The notes under the pieces: model-generated
Told to the model about the DNA's origin: nothing
The model's database searches: none
Seen by the model: only the letters and a program-made list of their open reading frames with translations
Origin: Halopseudomonas pertucinogena
Lineage (GTDB): Bacteria > Pseudomonadota > Gammaproteobacteria > Pseudomonadales > Pseudomonadaceae
Direction: 5' to 3'
DNA length: 64,000 nt
Assembly: GCF_014646575.1 (NCBI RefSeq)
Contig: NZ_BMNN01000004.1
Span: forward strand, 1 to 64,000
Made by a program: the position numbers and the translations under genes
Part shown: positions 1-10,967 of the stretch, one piece after another
Numbering within the stretch: the first letter of the stretch is position 1
How the letters are laid out: each line of letters opens with the position of its first letter

Positions 1-138
1 CTACAGGGTTGAAACACCTTGTCAACGCCTTCCTCACATCCCTTTCACTGCCTGGCGATCCTGCTGCTGACCTGCCCCGGCGGTGAGCGGCGCATTATAG
101 AGAGCGCAGCGGGTACGTCAAGCTTCTTTCGATTCATT

Positions 139-168
139 TTGCCGGAAGGCTTTGCACCCTTCCGGCAA
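139..168 (-). terminator. Hairpin downstream of maeB
   Basis: A perfect 11-bp inverted repeat (139-149 with 158-168, 8-nt loop) lies 5 bp past the malic enzyme stop codon. There is no convincing T-run on the minus strand, so it may be a weak terminator or an mRNA 3'-end stabiliser. The rest of 1-172 shows nothing I can call. Confidence 0.5.
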
Positions 169-172
169 GCAC

Positions 173-1435
173 TCAGAAGCAGTCTTCTACCGACTTCAGC
201 GGGTAGTGAGCAGGATACGGCAACCGAGCCACGCCGCTGTCGATGGCAGCCTGAGCTACCGCCGCCGGCACCTTCTCGATCAGACGCACATCCATTGGCT
301 TGGGAATGATGTAGTCACGACCGAACTCCAGCGAAAGACCGCCGTAGGCCTGCATTACGTATTCCGGCACCGGCTCCTTGGCCAGCTCGCGGATGGCATG
401 CACGGCCGCGATCTTCATTTCCTCATTGATGCGGGTTGCCCGGACATCCAGCGCGCCACGGAAGATGAACGGAAAACCCAGCACGTTGTTGACCTGGTTC
501 GGATAGTCCGAACGGCCGGTGGCCATGATCACGTCGGGGCGCGAGGCATGGGCCAGCTCGGGGCTGATTTCCGGATCCGGGTTGGAACAGGCGAACACCA
601 CCGGGTTTTCCGCCATCAGCTTCAGCTCGGCCGGCTGCAGCAGGTTCGGACCCGACAGACCGACGAACACATCCGCTCCCTTCATGGCATCGGACAGGGT
701 GCGCTTGTCTGTTTCGGTAGCAAAGATGGCCTTGTACTCGTTCAGGTCATCTCGACCGGCGTGGATGACACCCTTGCGGTCAACCATGGAAATGTTCTCG
801 ATCGCCGCCCCGAGACTGACCAGCAGCTTCATGCAGGCAACGGCAGCCGCACCGGCGCCCAGACATACGATCCTGGCATCTTCCAGCTTCTTGTCCGCCA
901 GCTCCAGGGCGTTGATCATCGCGGCCGCGGTGACAATGGCAGTGCCGTGCTGATCGTCGTGGAACACCGGAATGTCGCACTGCTCGATCAGCGCACGCTC
1001 GATCTCGAAGCACTCGGGCGCCTTGATATCCTCGAGGTTGATGCCGCCGAAGGTGCAGGAAATGCGCTTGACGGTATCAATGAAGGCCTGCGGGCTCTCC
1101 GCCTCGACTTCGATATCGAACACGTCGACACCGGCGAAGCGCTTGAATAGCACGCCCTTTCCTTCCATGACCGGCTTGGACGCCAGCGGCCCCAGGTTAC
1201 CCAGCCCCAGAATGGCGGTACCGTCCGAAATCACGGCGACCAGGTTGCCCTTGCCGGTGTACTTGAAGGCGTTGTCTGCATCCTTGGCGATCTCACGCAC
1301 TGGCTCTGCCACACCCGGGCTGTAAGCCAGCGCCAGATCTCGCGCAGTGGCAGTGGGCTTGGTCAGCTCCACGCTCAGCTTCCCCGGACGGGGACGAGCG
1401 TGGTATTCGAGTGCATCAGTTCTCAGGTCAGACAT
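173..1435 (-). CDS. maeB: NADP-dependent malic enzyme, short form
   Basis: Oxidatively decarboxylates malate to pyruvate, giving NAD(P)H for biosynthesis; cytosolic. The 420-residue protein has the N-terminal malic domain with [20 protein letters not shown]-type sequence at 59-78, GLGNLG at 77-82, the metal/substrate motif HDDQHGTA at 159-166, and a Rossmann dinucleotide loop GAGAAA at 193-198. It lacks the C-terminal phosphotransacetylase-like domain of the long MaeB enzymes. That length matches the short pseudomonad enzyme, which sits beside the nuclease-rpmE-priA group in P. aeruginosa. The start is an ATG at 1435, about 37 nt below a predicted promoter. The coenzyme preference (NADP over NAD) is taken from the family and is not proven by sequence. 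Confidence 0.93.
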   Translation of the reverse strand: MSDLRTDALEYHARPRPGKLSVELTKPTATARDLALAYSPGVAEPVREIAKDADNAFKYTGKGNLVAVISDGTAILGLGNLGPLASKPVMEGKGVLFKRFAGVDVFDIEVEAESPQAFIDTVKRISCTFGGINLEDIKAPECFEIERALIEQCDIPVFHDDQHGTAIVTAAAMINALELADKKLEDARIVCLGAGAAAVACMKLLVSLGAAIENISMVDRKGVIHAGRDDLNEYKAIFATETDKRTLSDAMKGADVFVGLSGPNLLQPAELKLMAENPVVFACSNPDPEISPELAHASRPDVIMATGRSDYPNQVNNVLGFPFIFRGALDVRATRINEEMKIAAVHAIRELAKEPVPEYVMQAYGGLSLEFGRDYIIPKPMDVRLIEKVPAAVAQAAIDSGVARLPYPAHYPLKSVEDCF

Positions 1436-1478
1436 GATTACGATTCCGGTCAGATTCTTATGGTGTTGCGAACCCCCG

Positions 1479-1507
1479 AGAATACAGAAAAGCCCTACCC
1501 CTCACAA
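1479..1507 (-). promoter_or_regulatory. Predicted sigma-70 promoter of maeB
   Basis: Reading the minus strand: TTGTGA (1507-1502), 17-bp spacer, TATTCT (1484-1479). Each hexamer matches 4 of 6 consensus bases, and the predicted start site is about 37 nt before the maeB ATG. Confidence 0.45.
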
Positions 1508-1555
1508 GCTGGCGCTATGCGCTTGCATGGCGCTCCGGTCGCGCGGCGGAAGCCG

Positions 1556-2329
1556 TCAGTTCCGGGGCATCAGACGCAGGTCGTCAACCGGCAGCATGTA
1601 GCGCTTGTGCCCGCGGCGAACAGGACCACGATCCACCACCCAACCGCGCACTTCGACTTCATGCCCGAGCCATGCGACATCATCTCCGGGCTTGATCAGT
1701 CCGATGGGAAGGCGCAACGCCAGCGGGCCATCAAGGTCAACCCAGATATGGCTGCCAGTGCGACCCAGCCTGGCCACCCGACCACGCAGGATCCGAAAGC
1801 CGCCAGCGTCAAGCTGTGCCGCCGCCGTGACCGGGTTCCGTGTCCAGATCCCGCGCTGCGCCAGCCGGGCTTGGCGCTCGTGGCGCAGATGACAGTCGAG
1901 CAGCCGCAGGTTGGGTGCGATACCCACAGCGAAGCCGAGCCCCTGCTGCAACAGTACAGCCTCCAGATTCGCACCCCGCGCGTCGAAGAGGTGGCCGAGG
2001 GTGCGCCCGTACTTGTCTGTACGCTCCTCGCCGACCAGAAGTCGCAGCCCGCCCTTACCCGCCAGACGCATCAGCTCGCGACGGGCAGCCCGGGAGAAAG
2101 GTTCCGACGCGCTGCCCCGACGCCCGATCTCCGGTGCATTGACACCGATCAGCCGCACCCGTCGACCATCCACCAGATCAAGCGTATCGCCATCGATCAC
2201 CTGCTTGCTGCTGATCTGCTCGCCGACGCCTGGCATGGCGCAATGGCCGGCCAGCGCCGGCGCGGCCATCAGCCAGAAAACAAAAAAGGCGCTCCAGAGG
2301 AGCGCCTTCTTCGAACCGGGCAAAGCCAT
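1556..2329 (-). CDS. Thermonuclease (SNase-like) family protein, exported
   Basis: Likely secreted or periplasmic staphylococcal-nuclease-type endonuclease. Residues 1-27 form a signal peptide (basic start, hydrophobic core, APALA cleavage region). The SNase fold follows with the acidic DGDT site (46-49), VRLIGVNAPE (58-67, containing the catalytic-type Arg59 and Glu67) and DKYGRTLG (105-112, Arg109). Residues from about 170 onward look like an extra OB-fold. The gene follows rpmE by 17 nt, and its signal-peptide codons contain the rpmE transcription terminator (2281-2308), so expression by read-through may be limited. The Shine-Dalgarno is weak (AGG, 9 nt upstream). A start at an internal Met would remove the signal peptide, so I prefer 2329. 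Confidence 0.8.
   Translation of the reverse strand: MALPGSKKALLWSAFFVFWLMAAPALAGHCAMPGVGEQISSKQVIDGDTLDLVDGRRVRLIGVNAPEIGRRGSASEPFSRAARRELMRLAGKGGLRLLVGEERTDKYGRTLGHLFDARGANLEAVLLQQGLGFAVGIAPNLRLLDCHLRHERQARLAQRGIWTRNPVTAAAQLDAGGFRILRGRVARLGRTGSHIWVDLDGPLALRLPIGLIKPGDDVAWLGHEVEVRGWVVDRGPVRRGHKRYMLPVDDLRLMPRN
2281..2308 (-). terminator. Rho-independent terminator of rpmE, inside the nuclease coding region
   Basis: On the minus strand a perfect 10-bp stem (2308-2299 with 2295-2286, 3-nt loop) is followed by TTTTTTGTTTTC. It begins about 40 nt after the rpmE stop and lies in codons 8-18 of the downstream nuclease gene, encoding part of its signal peptide. Confidence 0.85.
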
Positions 2330-2346
2330 CGAGGGCTGCCTGATCG

Positions 2347-2562
2347 TTACTTCTTGGTGCTGACGGCACCGAAACGCTGATTGAAGCGCTCGATACGTCC
2401 GCCGGTGTCCAGAACCTTCTGCTTACCGGTGTAGAAAGGGTGGCAGGCGGAGCAGACGTCCAGGTAAATGTTCTTGCCCAGAGTGGAGCGGGTCTTGATC
2501 ACGTTGCCGCAACCACAGGTGGCTTCGATCTCTTCATATGCAGGATGCAAATCAGCTTTCAT
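2347..2562 (-). CDS. rpmE: 50S ribosomal protein L31, zinc (C+) form
   Basis: Ribosomal protein L31, a small protein of the 50S subunit at the inter-subunit bridge. It has 71 residues and keeps the four zinc-ligand cysteines of the C+ type: Cys16, Cys18, Cys37 and Cys40. C+ L31 is the form used when zinc is plentiful; zinc-free paralogues (YkgM type) lie elsewhere if present. The gene is divergent from priA, as in other pseudomonads, and carries its own strong terminator just downstream. Confidence 0.97.
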   Translation of the reverse strand: MKADLHPAYEEIEATCGCGNVIKTRSTLGKNIYLDVCSACHPFYTGKQKVLDTGGRIERFNQRFGAVSTKK

Positions 2563-2672
2563 GGTGATTCCTCGGTTTTGTGTGCCGCCACCGGACCAAC
2601 CTGATCAGGCACCGCACTGTGTGATTCTGCCCGACACCGAAAAAATCGAATGGACGGGAAAACAGGCCGGCG

Positions 2673-2700
2673 ATGATAACAGAATTCCGCCGCCGCGCAA
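2673..2700 (-). promoter_or_regulatory. Possible sigma-70 promoter of rpmE
   Basis: Minus strand: TTGCGC (2700-2695), 16-bp spacer, TATCAT (2678-2673). The -10 is 5/6 and the -35 only 3/6. It would give a leader of about 100 nt before rpmE. Confidence 0.35.
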
Positions 2701-2784
2701 GTGTCACCGGAGCTCGCGTGCAACTGCCTATCCCGGTCGGCCGATGCTACCATCAGCAGCCTGACAGAAAAGGACATCCACCCC

Positions 2785-5001
<2,217 letters not shown>

Positions 5002-5017
5002 ACGGTCGCCGGAGGAT

Positions 5018-5046
5018 TTGGCAAGGCCGCGGTTAAACCGGATAAT
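5018..5046 (+). promoter_or_regulatory. Sigma-70 promoter of argS
   Basis: TTGGCA (5018-5023), 17-bp spacer, GATAAT (5041-5046). Both hexamers are 5/6 matches at ideal spacing. The predicted transcript starts about 35 nt before the argS ATG. Confidence 0.65.
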
Positions 5047-5087
5047 GTGTGGTTTTCCCCGGGCCCTTGTCGGAATCCAGAGCATTT

Positions 5088-6833
5088 ATGAAGAACCTCA
5101 TCAGCCAGCTGCTCGCCAGCGCCATCAGCACCCTGCAGACCGAGGGCGTGCTGCCCGCCGATATCAGCCCCAACATTCAGGTGGAGACGGCCCGCGACAA
5201 GAGCCATGGCGACTTCGCCAGCAACCTCGCGATGATGCTGGCCAAGCCCGCAGGCATGAAGCCCCGTGACCTTGCCGAGAAGATCGTCGCTGCCCTGCCA
5301 GCCAACGAGGCAGTGGCCCAGATCTCCATTGCCGGGCCCGGCTTCATCAACTTTTTCCAGGATCGCGCCTGGCTGGCCGGCCAGCTGCAGCAGGCGCTGG
5401 ACGATCCGCGCCTGAACGTGGCGCGCGCCGATCCAGCCCAGCGCGTGGTGGTGGACTATTCCTCGCCCAATCTGGCCAAGGAGATGCACGTCGGCCACCT
5501 GCGTTCCTCCATCATCGGCGATGCGGTGGCGAGAGTGCTGGAATTCCTCGGCCATACCGTGATCCGTCAGAACCACGTCGGCGACTGGGGCACACAGTTC
5601 GGCATGCTGCTGGCCTATCTGGAAGAGAACCCGGCCACCGCCGAAGCAGAGCTGGGCGATCTGGAGAACTTCTACCGTCAGGCCAAGAAGCGCTTCGATG
5701 AAAGCGAGGCCTTCGCCGACCGCGCCCGCGAGCGTGTGGTGCAGCTGCAGGCCGGCGACCCTGACTGTCTGGCGCTGTGGAACCGTTTCAACAGCATTTC
5801 CCTGGGCCACTGTCAGGCCGTGTATGACCGCCTCGGTGTCAGTCTCACGCCGGCCGACGTACGCGGTGAAAGCGCCTATAACGATCAGCTCGCTGACGTG
5901 GTCGACAGCCTGCAGCAGGCCGGGCTGCTGACCGAGAGCGAGGGCGCCCGCTGCGTGTTTCTTGACGAATTCCGCACCAGCGAAGACAAGCCGCTCCCGG
6001 TCATCGTGCAGAAGGCCGGCGGTGGCTACCTCTATGCCACCACGGATCTGGCCGCCATGCGCTATCGGCACCGGGAGCTGAATGCCGACCGCGTGCTGTA
6101 CTTTGTCGACCAGCGCCAGGCACTGCACTTCCAGCAGGTATTCGCCGTGGCACGCAAGGCCGGGTTCGTGCCGGCCGATATGCAACTGGAGCACATGGGA
6201 TTCGGCACCATGAACGGTGCCGACGGCAAGCCCTTCAAGACCCGGGACGGCGGCACGGTCAAGCTCATCGACCTGCTGGACGAAGCGGAGCAGCGCGCCC
6301 TGCAGCTGGTACAGGAGAAAAACCCGCAGCTGGATGCCGAGGAGTTGCAGCAGATCGCCCGTGCCGTGGGTATCGGCGCGGTGAAATACGCCGACCTGTC
6401 GAAGCACCGCAGCAGCGATTACAACTTCAACTTCGACCAGATGCTCAGTTTCGAGGGCAATACCGCCCCCTATCTGATGTATGCCTACACCCGGGTCGCC
6501 AGCGTGTTCCGCAGGATCGACCGCGACATGCAGCAACTGGATGACCTGGCCCCACTGGCGCTGAAAGAGGAGGCGGAAATCGACCTGGCTGCCCACCTGA
6601 ACCAGTTCGGCAGTCTGCTCCAGTACGTTGCCCGGGAAGGCACGCCGCACACTCTCTGCCATTATCTCTACGATCTGGCCGGCCGCTTCTCCAGCTTCTA
6701 TGAGAACTGCCCCATTCTCACCGCCGGGCAGCCACAGGATCGCGACAGTCGGCTGCGCCTGGCCGCACTGACTGGACGTACCCTGGCCCAGGGCCTTAAC
6801 CTGCTGGGTATCAATACTCTGGAGCGCATGTAA
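5088..6833 (+). CDS. argS: Arginyl-tRNA synthetase
   Basis: Class I aminoacyl-tRNA synthetase charging tRNA-Arg; cytosolic. The product is 581 residues from the ATG at 5088. It carries the ArgRS N-terminal (Add-1) domain ([15 protein letters not shown]), the HIGH-type signature [16 protein letters not shown] and the tRNA-recognition sequence [16 protein letters not shown]. The C-terminal DALR anticodon-binding domain includes SVFRRIDRD and ends [16 protein letters not shown]. The frame stays open to 5049, but conserved homology and the promoter placement support 5088. The SPOR-domain gene follows 5 nt after the stop, so the two are probably co-transcribed. Confidence 0.97.
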   Translation: MKNLISQLLASAISTLQTEGVLPADISPNIQVETARDKSHGDFASNLAMMLAKPAGMKPRDLAEKIVAALPANEAVAQISIAGPGFINFFQDRAWLAGQLQQALDDPRLNVARADPAQRVVVDYSSPNLAKEMHVGHLRSSIIGDAVARVLEFLGHTVIRQNHVGDWGTQFGMLLAYLEENPATAEAELGDLENFYRQAKKRFDESEAFADRARERVVQLQAGDPDCLALWNRFNSISLGHCQAVYDRLGVSLTPADVRGESAYNDQLADVVDSLQQAGLLTESEGARCVFLDEFRTSEDKPLPVIVQKAGGGYLYATTDLAAMRYRHRELNADRVLYFVDQRQALHFQQVFAVARKAGFVPADMQLEHMGFGTMNGADGKPFKTRDGGTVKLIDLLDEAEQRALQLVQEKNPQLDAEELQQIARAVGIGAVKYADLSKHRSSDYNFNFDQMLSFEGNTAPYLMYAYTRVASVFRRIDRDMQQLDDLAPLALKEEAEIDLAAHLNQFGSLLQYVAREGTPHTLCHYLYDLAGRFSSFYENCPILTAGQPQDRDSRLRLAALTGRTLAQGLNLLGINTLERM

Positions 6834-6838
6834 TACCG

Positions 6839-7424
6839 ATGGCCAAAGCACGCAAGGCAGCCTCCCGCCGCGGCGCCAGCCGCGCCAGACCGAAGACCGG
6901 CCCCCGTGTTCCCGTTTGGCTGATCGCCATCTGTGGCGTGATAGTCGGGCTGTTCATTGCCTTCCTGTTCACGCTGGAGCCGGGGCGGGAAAGCGTCAAA
7001 CGGGGCAGCACGCCGCCACCGCAGCCGGCCCTGCGTCCGGCGGAACAGCCGAAGCGCCAGAGCCCCAGCTACGACTTCTATACCCTGCTGCCGGAATCCG
7101 AAGTGGTAGTGCCTGCGCCACGCCCGGCGCCCGCACCGCCCCCCCGCTCCGGCCCCGAAGCCGGAAAAGGCGGCCTCGACCACCCAGTACTTCCTGCAGG
7201 CCGGCTCGTTCCGCCAGCGCGCTGAAGCCGACCGGGTGCGCGCGCAGATCATCCTCATGGGTCTGGATGCCCGCCTGGAGGACGCCAGGCTGGCCAATGG
7301 TGAGGTCTGGCATCGGGTCCAGGTCGGCCCCTTCGCTGATGAGACCCGCGTCAGCCAGGCGGAGCGGACGTTGAGCGGCAACGGCTTCAGCAACCTGCTG
7401 CGCCAGCAGCGTACCGTTCGCTGA
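6839..7424 (+). pseudogene. SPOR-domain (FtsN-like) membrane protein, frameshifted
   Basis: Expected to be a bitopic inner-membrane protein whose C-terminal SPOR domain binds denuded peptidoglycan at the septum. The first frame (from 6839) gives a basic N-terminus, one membrane segment at about residues 24-46 and a Pro/Ala-rich linker. The SPOR domain (QYFLQAGSFRQRAEADRVRA and onward, ending LLRQQRTVR at 7421) is in another frame. The frames join exactly at a run of seven C at 7139-7145; with six C the protein would be one continuous chain of about 194 residues. The gene lies between argS and hslV, as in P. aeruginosa. Either a homopolymer sequencing error or a genuine frameshift or slippage site would explain this. 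As written, the product loses its SPOR domain and ends at 7225. Confidence 0.75.
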
Positions 7425-7483
7425 AACAGCAACGGCTGACCCGCATCCGCTGGTCAGCTCCCTGCCCCGCCAGCCCCCGGCGG

Positions 7484-7512
7484 CTTGAATTCTCCCGCCG
7501 GCATCCCCAGAT
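7484..7512 (+). promoter_or_regulatory. Sigma-32 (RpoH) heat-shock promoter of hslVU
   Basis: CTTGAAT (7484-7490), 14-bp spacer, CCCCAGAT (7505-7512). This closely follows the RpoH consensus CTTGAA-N13-15-CCCCATNT. It lies about 60 bp before the hslV start, where a heat-shock promoter is expected. Confidence 0.75.
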
Positions 7513-7575
7513 ACCTGTTCATGACAGCGCGCACGCCGTGCTGCACACCATTTGAACAGTCAACAGGAGCTGCGC

Positions 7576-8106
7576 GTGACTACGATCGTTTCAGTACGCC
7601 GCCACGGCAAGGTGGTCATCGGTGGAGATGGCCAGGTATCGCTTGGCAACACCGTGATGAAGGGCAACGCGCGCAAGGTGCGCCGCCTCTACCATGATCA
7701 GGTGATTGCCGGGTTTGCCGGCGGCACCGCCGACGCCTTCACGCTGTTCGAGCACTTCGAAGGTCATCTCGAGAAACACCAGGGTCATCTGGTGCGCGCC
7801 GCGGTGGAGATGGCGAAGGAGTGGCGCACCGACCGCACCCTGCGCCGGCTGGAAGCCCTGCTGGCAGTGGCCAACAAGGATGCCTCGCTGATCATCACCG
7901 GCAACGGCGATGTGCTTGAACCTGAAGAAGGCCTGATCGCCATCGGCTCCGGCGGCCCCTATGCCCAATCCGCCGCCCGCGCACTGCTGCGCCACACCGA
8001 TCTGTCCGCCCGGGAAATTGTCGAATCCAGCCTGGGCATCGCCGGCGAAATCTGCATCTACACCAACCAGAATCAAACCATCGAGGAGCTGGACGCCAAT
8101 ACCTGA
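7576..8106 (+). CDS. hslV: ATP-dependent protease, peptidase subunit HslV
   Basis: Threonine peptidase of the HslUV (ClpQY) complex; two hexameric rings degrade unfolded proteins delivered by HslU. The GTG start at 7576, with AGGAG 6 nt upstream (7565-7569), gives [12 protein letters not shown]. Removal of the initiator Met would expose the catalytic N-terminal Thr, which decides this start over the longer open frame from 7552. The length is 176 residues, as in E. coli. Other conserved stretches are [28 protein letters not shown] and [14 protein letters not shown]. It is followed 19 nt later by hslU and preceded by a sigma-32-type promoter. Confidence 0.96.
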   Translation: MTTIVSVRRHGKVVIGGDGQVSLGNTVMKGNARKVRRLYHDQVIAGFAGGTADAFTLFEHFEGHLEKHQGHLVRAAVEMAKEWRTDRTLRRLEALLAVANKDASLIITGNGDVLEPEEGLIAIGSGGPYAQSAARALLRHTDLSAREIVESSLGIAGEICIYTNQNQTIEELDANT

Positions 8107-8125
8107 GGCGGCCAGGAGTAACTAC

Positions 8126-9469
8126 ATGTCCATGACACCCCGTGAAATCGTCCATGAACTGGACCGCCACATCATCGGCCAGCAGGATGCCAAGCGCGCC
8201 GTCGCCATTGCCCTGCGCAACCGCTGGCGGCGTATGCAGCTTCCCGAGCGGCTGCGCCAGGAAGTGACGCCCAAGAATATTCTGATGATCGGGCCGACCG
8301 GCGTCGGCAAGACCGAAATCGCCCGTCGTCTGGCACGCCTGGCCCAGGCCCCCTTCATCAAGGTCGAGGCGACCAAGTTCACCGAAGTCGGCTACGTCGG
8401 GCGCGACGTGGAATCGATCATCCGCGACCTGGTCGACGCCTCGCTGAAGATGTTGCGCCAGCAGGAGATCGCCAAGGTCGGCCACCGCGCCGAGGACGCC
8501 GCTGAGGAGCGCATTCTCGATGCTCTGCTGCCTCCGCCACGCCAGGGCACCGGTGACGAGCCGGCCCGCGAGGACTCCAGCACCCGCCAGCTGTTCCGCA
8601 AGCGCCTGCGCGAAGGTCAGCTGGACGACAAGGAAATCGACATCGAGGTGGCCGACGCCCCGGTGGGGGTGGAAATCATGGCGCCGCCGGGGATGGAGGA
8701 AATGACCAGCCAGCTGCAGAACATGTTTTCCGGGCTGGGCAAGGGCAAACGCAAGACCCGCAAGCTCAAGGTCAGCGAAGCCTTCAAGCTGATCCGCGAC
8801 GAGGAAGCTGCACGGCTGGTCAACGAAGAAGACCTCAAGGCCCGCGCCATCGAAGTGGCCGAGCAGAACGGCATCGTCTTCCTTGACGAGATCGACAAGG
8901 TCAGCAAGCGCGCCAACAGCGGTGGTGGTGGCGCCGATGTGTCCCGCGAGGGGGTTCAGCGCGACCTGCTGCCGCTGATCGAAGGTTGCACGGTGAATAC
9001 CAAGTTCGGCATGGTCAAGACCGATCACATCCTGTTCATCGCCTCCGGCGCCTTTCATCTGACCAAGCCATCGGACCTCATCCCCGAGCTGCAGGGACGT
9101 CTGCCGATCCGTGTCGAACTGCAGTCGCTCTCGCCGGAGGACTTCAAGCGTATCCTGACCGAGCCCGACGCCTCGCTCACCGAGCAGTACCGGGCACTGC
9201 TGAAGACCGAAGGGCTGGAGATCGAATTTGCCGAGGATGCCATCGCCCGGCTGGCGGAAATTGCCTGGCAGGTCAACGAGAAGACCGAGAACATCGGTGC
9301 CCGTCGCCTGCACACGGTGCTGGAGCGCCTGCTTGAGGAACTGTCGTTCAGCGCCGGTGATCTGGCGGCCCGCCAGGCGGGTGAGAAGCTGGTAATCGAC
9401 GCAGCCTATGTCAACGAGCATCTGGGTGAGCTTGCGGTCAACGAAGACCTGTCACGCTACATCCTCTGA
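8126..9469 (+). CDS. hslU: ATP-dependent protease, ATPase subunit HslU
   Basis: AAA+ unfoldase of the HslUV protease. The product is 447 residues from the ATG at 8126, with AGGAG 7 nt upstream. Walker A GPTGVGKT is at 56-63, the pore motif GYVG follows ([11 protein letters not shown]), Walker B is [10 protein letters not shown], and the I-domain lies between. The C-terminus ends EDLSRYIL, the tail that inserts into HslV and activates it. It is co-transcribed with hslV from the heat-shock promoter. Confidence 0.97.
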   Translation: MSMTPREIVHELDRHIIGQQDAKRAVAIALRNRWRRMQLPERLRQEVTPKNILMIGPTGVGKTEIARRLARLAQAPFIKVEATKFTEVGYVGRDVESIIRDLVDASLKMLRQQEIAKVGHRAEDAAEERILDALLPPPRQGTGDEPAREDSSTRQLFRKRLREGQLDDKEIDIEVADAPVGVEIMAPPGMEEMTSQLQNMFSGLGKGKRKTRKLKVSEAFKLIRDEEAARLVNEEDLKARAIEVAEQNGIVFLDEIDKVSKRANSGGGGADVSREGVQRDLLPLIEGCTVNTKFGMVKTDHILFIASGAFHLTKPSDLIPELQGRLPIRVELQSLSPEDFKRILTEPDASLTEQYRALLKTEGLEIEFAEDAIARLAEIAWQVNEKTENIGARRLHTVLERLLEELSFSAGDLAARQAGEKLVIDAAYVNEHLGELAVNEDLSRYIL

Positions 9470-9488
9470 GACCCATGGACGTGCCGAC

Positions 9489-9869
9489 ATGAGCCATCCC
9501 ATCCCTACCGGGGTAAAGCTGCACAAGGCATCGCGCACCCTGGAGCTGACCTACGCCGACGGCCGGAGCTTCGTCCTGCCGGCGGAGTTCCTGCGTGTGC
9601 ATTCACCCTCCGCCGAAGTGCAGGGACATGGTAAACCGGTGCTGCAGACCGGCAAGCAGAACGTGGCCCTGATCGGCGTCGAGGCGGCGGGCAACTATGC
9701 GCTGAAGCTGACCTTCGATGACGGTCATGACAGCGGGTTGTACAGCTGGGAGTACCTGCATGAGCTGGGCAGCGACCAGGAGCGCCTGTGGCAGGAGTAT
9801 CTGGACCGGCTGCATGCAGCCGGTGCCAGTCGCGACCCGGATGTCTCGGTCGTGAGGGTGATGCTCTGA
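9489..9869 (+). CDS. DUF971 (gamma-butyrobetaine hydroxylase-like N-terminal domain) protein
   Basis: Small 126-residue protein consisting essentially of one DUF971 domain, seen in TYADGRSFVLPAEFLRV and AGNYALKLTFDDGHDSGLYS plus the LYSWEYLHELG segment. The same domain forms the N-terminus of eukaryotic gamma-butyrobetaine hydroxylases and occurs alone in many proteobacteria, where related proteins have been linked to iron-sulfur or metal handling. Its role here is unknown. It follows hslU by 19 nt, as in P. aeruginosa, so it is probably read through from the hslVU promoter. Confidence 0.85.
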   Translation: MSHPIPTGVKLHKASRTLELTYADGRSFVLPAEFLRVHSPSAEVQGHGKPVLQTGKQNVALIGVEAAGNYALKLTFDDGHDSGLYSWEYLHELGSDQERLWQEYLDRLHAAGASRDPDVSVVRVML

Positions 9870-9891
9870 GCTGACACCCGGGCGTCAGCGC

Positions 9892-10464
9892 TTACAGCTC
9901 CGGCGGTGTACCCGGTGCGGCGTCGGTCGCCGGCGCGGGAGAGGTCTTGCCCCGGGTGGCGGCCTTGGGAGCAGTGGTACGGCGCCGGGGAGCTGCTTTG
10001 GCGGCAGCGGTGGCCGTGCCTGCGGAGTCTGCCGCAGCGGGCTTGCGTGCGGCTGCCGGCTTGCGCGCAGTCGAGGGCCTGGTCGCCGGCGGGGTGGCCA
10101 ATTTCTCCACCATGCGGGCCAGCTCGTCGACCCGCGTGCCCAGCGCCTCGAGATCGGCCTGGCTGGCAAGTCCCATGCGCTCGGCAGCCTCCTGCAGGCG
10201 CCTGTCGACATGCTCCTCCCAATCACCGAGCTTGTCGGCGAGCTTTCTGCGGGCCTTCTCGACCTTGGCTCTGGCCCCCTCCAGCGAGACCTTGCTGGCG
10301 AGCTTCTCCGCCTCCTCGCCTTCGCGAATCAGCGCCTCGAACAGCTTGCCGCCTTCCTTGCCAAGCCTGGTATACGCCCCCAGTCCCGCCAGCCAGATCT
10401 GCCGTGCGTAGTCTTCCAGCTCGTCCCGATTGCTGTCCTTTGCCTTCCTCTTCTTGTCCGCCAT
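9892..10464 (-). CDS. Phasin family protein (PhaF/PhaI-like PHA granule-associated protein)
   Basis: Phasin-like protein expected to coat polyhydroxyalkanoate granules. Residues 1 to about 125 form an amphipathic, helix-rich phasin domain (YARQIWLAGLGAYTRLGKEG; ALGTRVDELARMVEKL). Residues of about 130-190 are an Ala/Pro/Lys/Arg-rich histone-like tail with repeated RKPAA motifs, the feature of PhaF that binds nucleoid DNA. The ATG at 10464 is preferred; a GTG 12 nt upstream overlaps the likely ribosome site. In P. aeruginosa the corresponding gene follows phaC1-phaZ-phaC2-phaD, but here DUF971 is the direct neighbour and no synthase is present. Confidence 0.85.
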   Translation of the reverse strand: MADKKRKAKDSNRDELEDYARQIWLAGLGAYTRLGKEGGKLFEALIREGEEAEKLASKVSLEGARAKVEKARRKLADKLGDWEEHVDRRLQEAAERMGLASQADLEALGTRVDELARMVEKLATPPATRPSTARKPAAARKPAAADSAGTATAAAKAAPRRRTTAPKAATRGKTSPAPATDAAPGTPPEL

Positions 10465-10534
10465 CGCAGCACCCACCCCTTCGATTGTGAGAACTGCAGA
10501 TTAGCAGACCCGCACGGCCCTGCCTTGCGCTGGA

Positions 10535-10810
10535 TCAAACGAGATAGCGATTGAGCGCCTTCTCGATCTCGCCCTTGACCATGCCGGCCATCGGCGTAAG
10601 CATCATGCCGAGCTTGACCGCCACCCGAACACTGTCCGCACCCACCAGAATGCTGCCATCCACACCGCTGCGCTGGAAGGTCAGCTCATCCTCGTTCCAG
10701 GTGCACTCGGCGCCCAGCTTGGCGGCCAGCTTGTCGGCCATCTGTTGTGCACGCTCCTTTGCCACTTCCTTGCCCAGCGAGTGTTCACGGGTGATTTCGA
10801 CTGTTGCCAC
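10535..10810 (-). CDS. Polyhydroxyalkanoic acid system family protein (PHA granule region protein)
   Basis: A 91-residue protein of the PHA_gran_rgn family, found beside PHA granule genes; the biochemical role is not established. Recognisable sequence runs from [18 protein letters not shown] through the [19 protein letters not shown] strand region to a C-terminal helix ending KALNRYLV. The GTG start at 10810 has AAGGGA six nt upstream. A longer open frame to 10891 has no support. It reads in the same direction as the phasin gene and is divergent from ubiE. Confidence 0.75.
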   Translation of the reverse strand: MATVEITREHSLGKEVAKERAQQMADKLAAKLGAECTWNEDELTFQRSGVDGSILVGADSVRVAVKLGMMLTPMAGMVKGEIEKALNRYLV

Positions 10811-10967
10811 GGCTATTCCCTTGAGTATGGTTGTTGAAAAACGCCTAGCATGCCGGATGTCGCGCCGACATGCGACAGCCTGTCCTATCATTCAGCAGGC
10901 GGCGATCCCTCCGCAGCCGCAAAATAGGGGTAGAATGGCCATTCAATTTGCCAAGGCAGATGCTTCC

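Noticed and set aside
7435-7458. GCTGACC-N10-GGTCAGC hairpin after the SPOR gene
   Set aside because: No T-run follows, and the region already contains the hslVU promoter; evidence is insufficient for a terminator.
9870-9889. Hairpin GCTGAC-N8-GTCAGC between the DUF971 and phasin genes as a terminator
   Set aside because: Only a 6-bp stem and no T-run on either strand. It may contribute to the convergent 3' ends but is not a supportable call.
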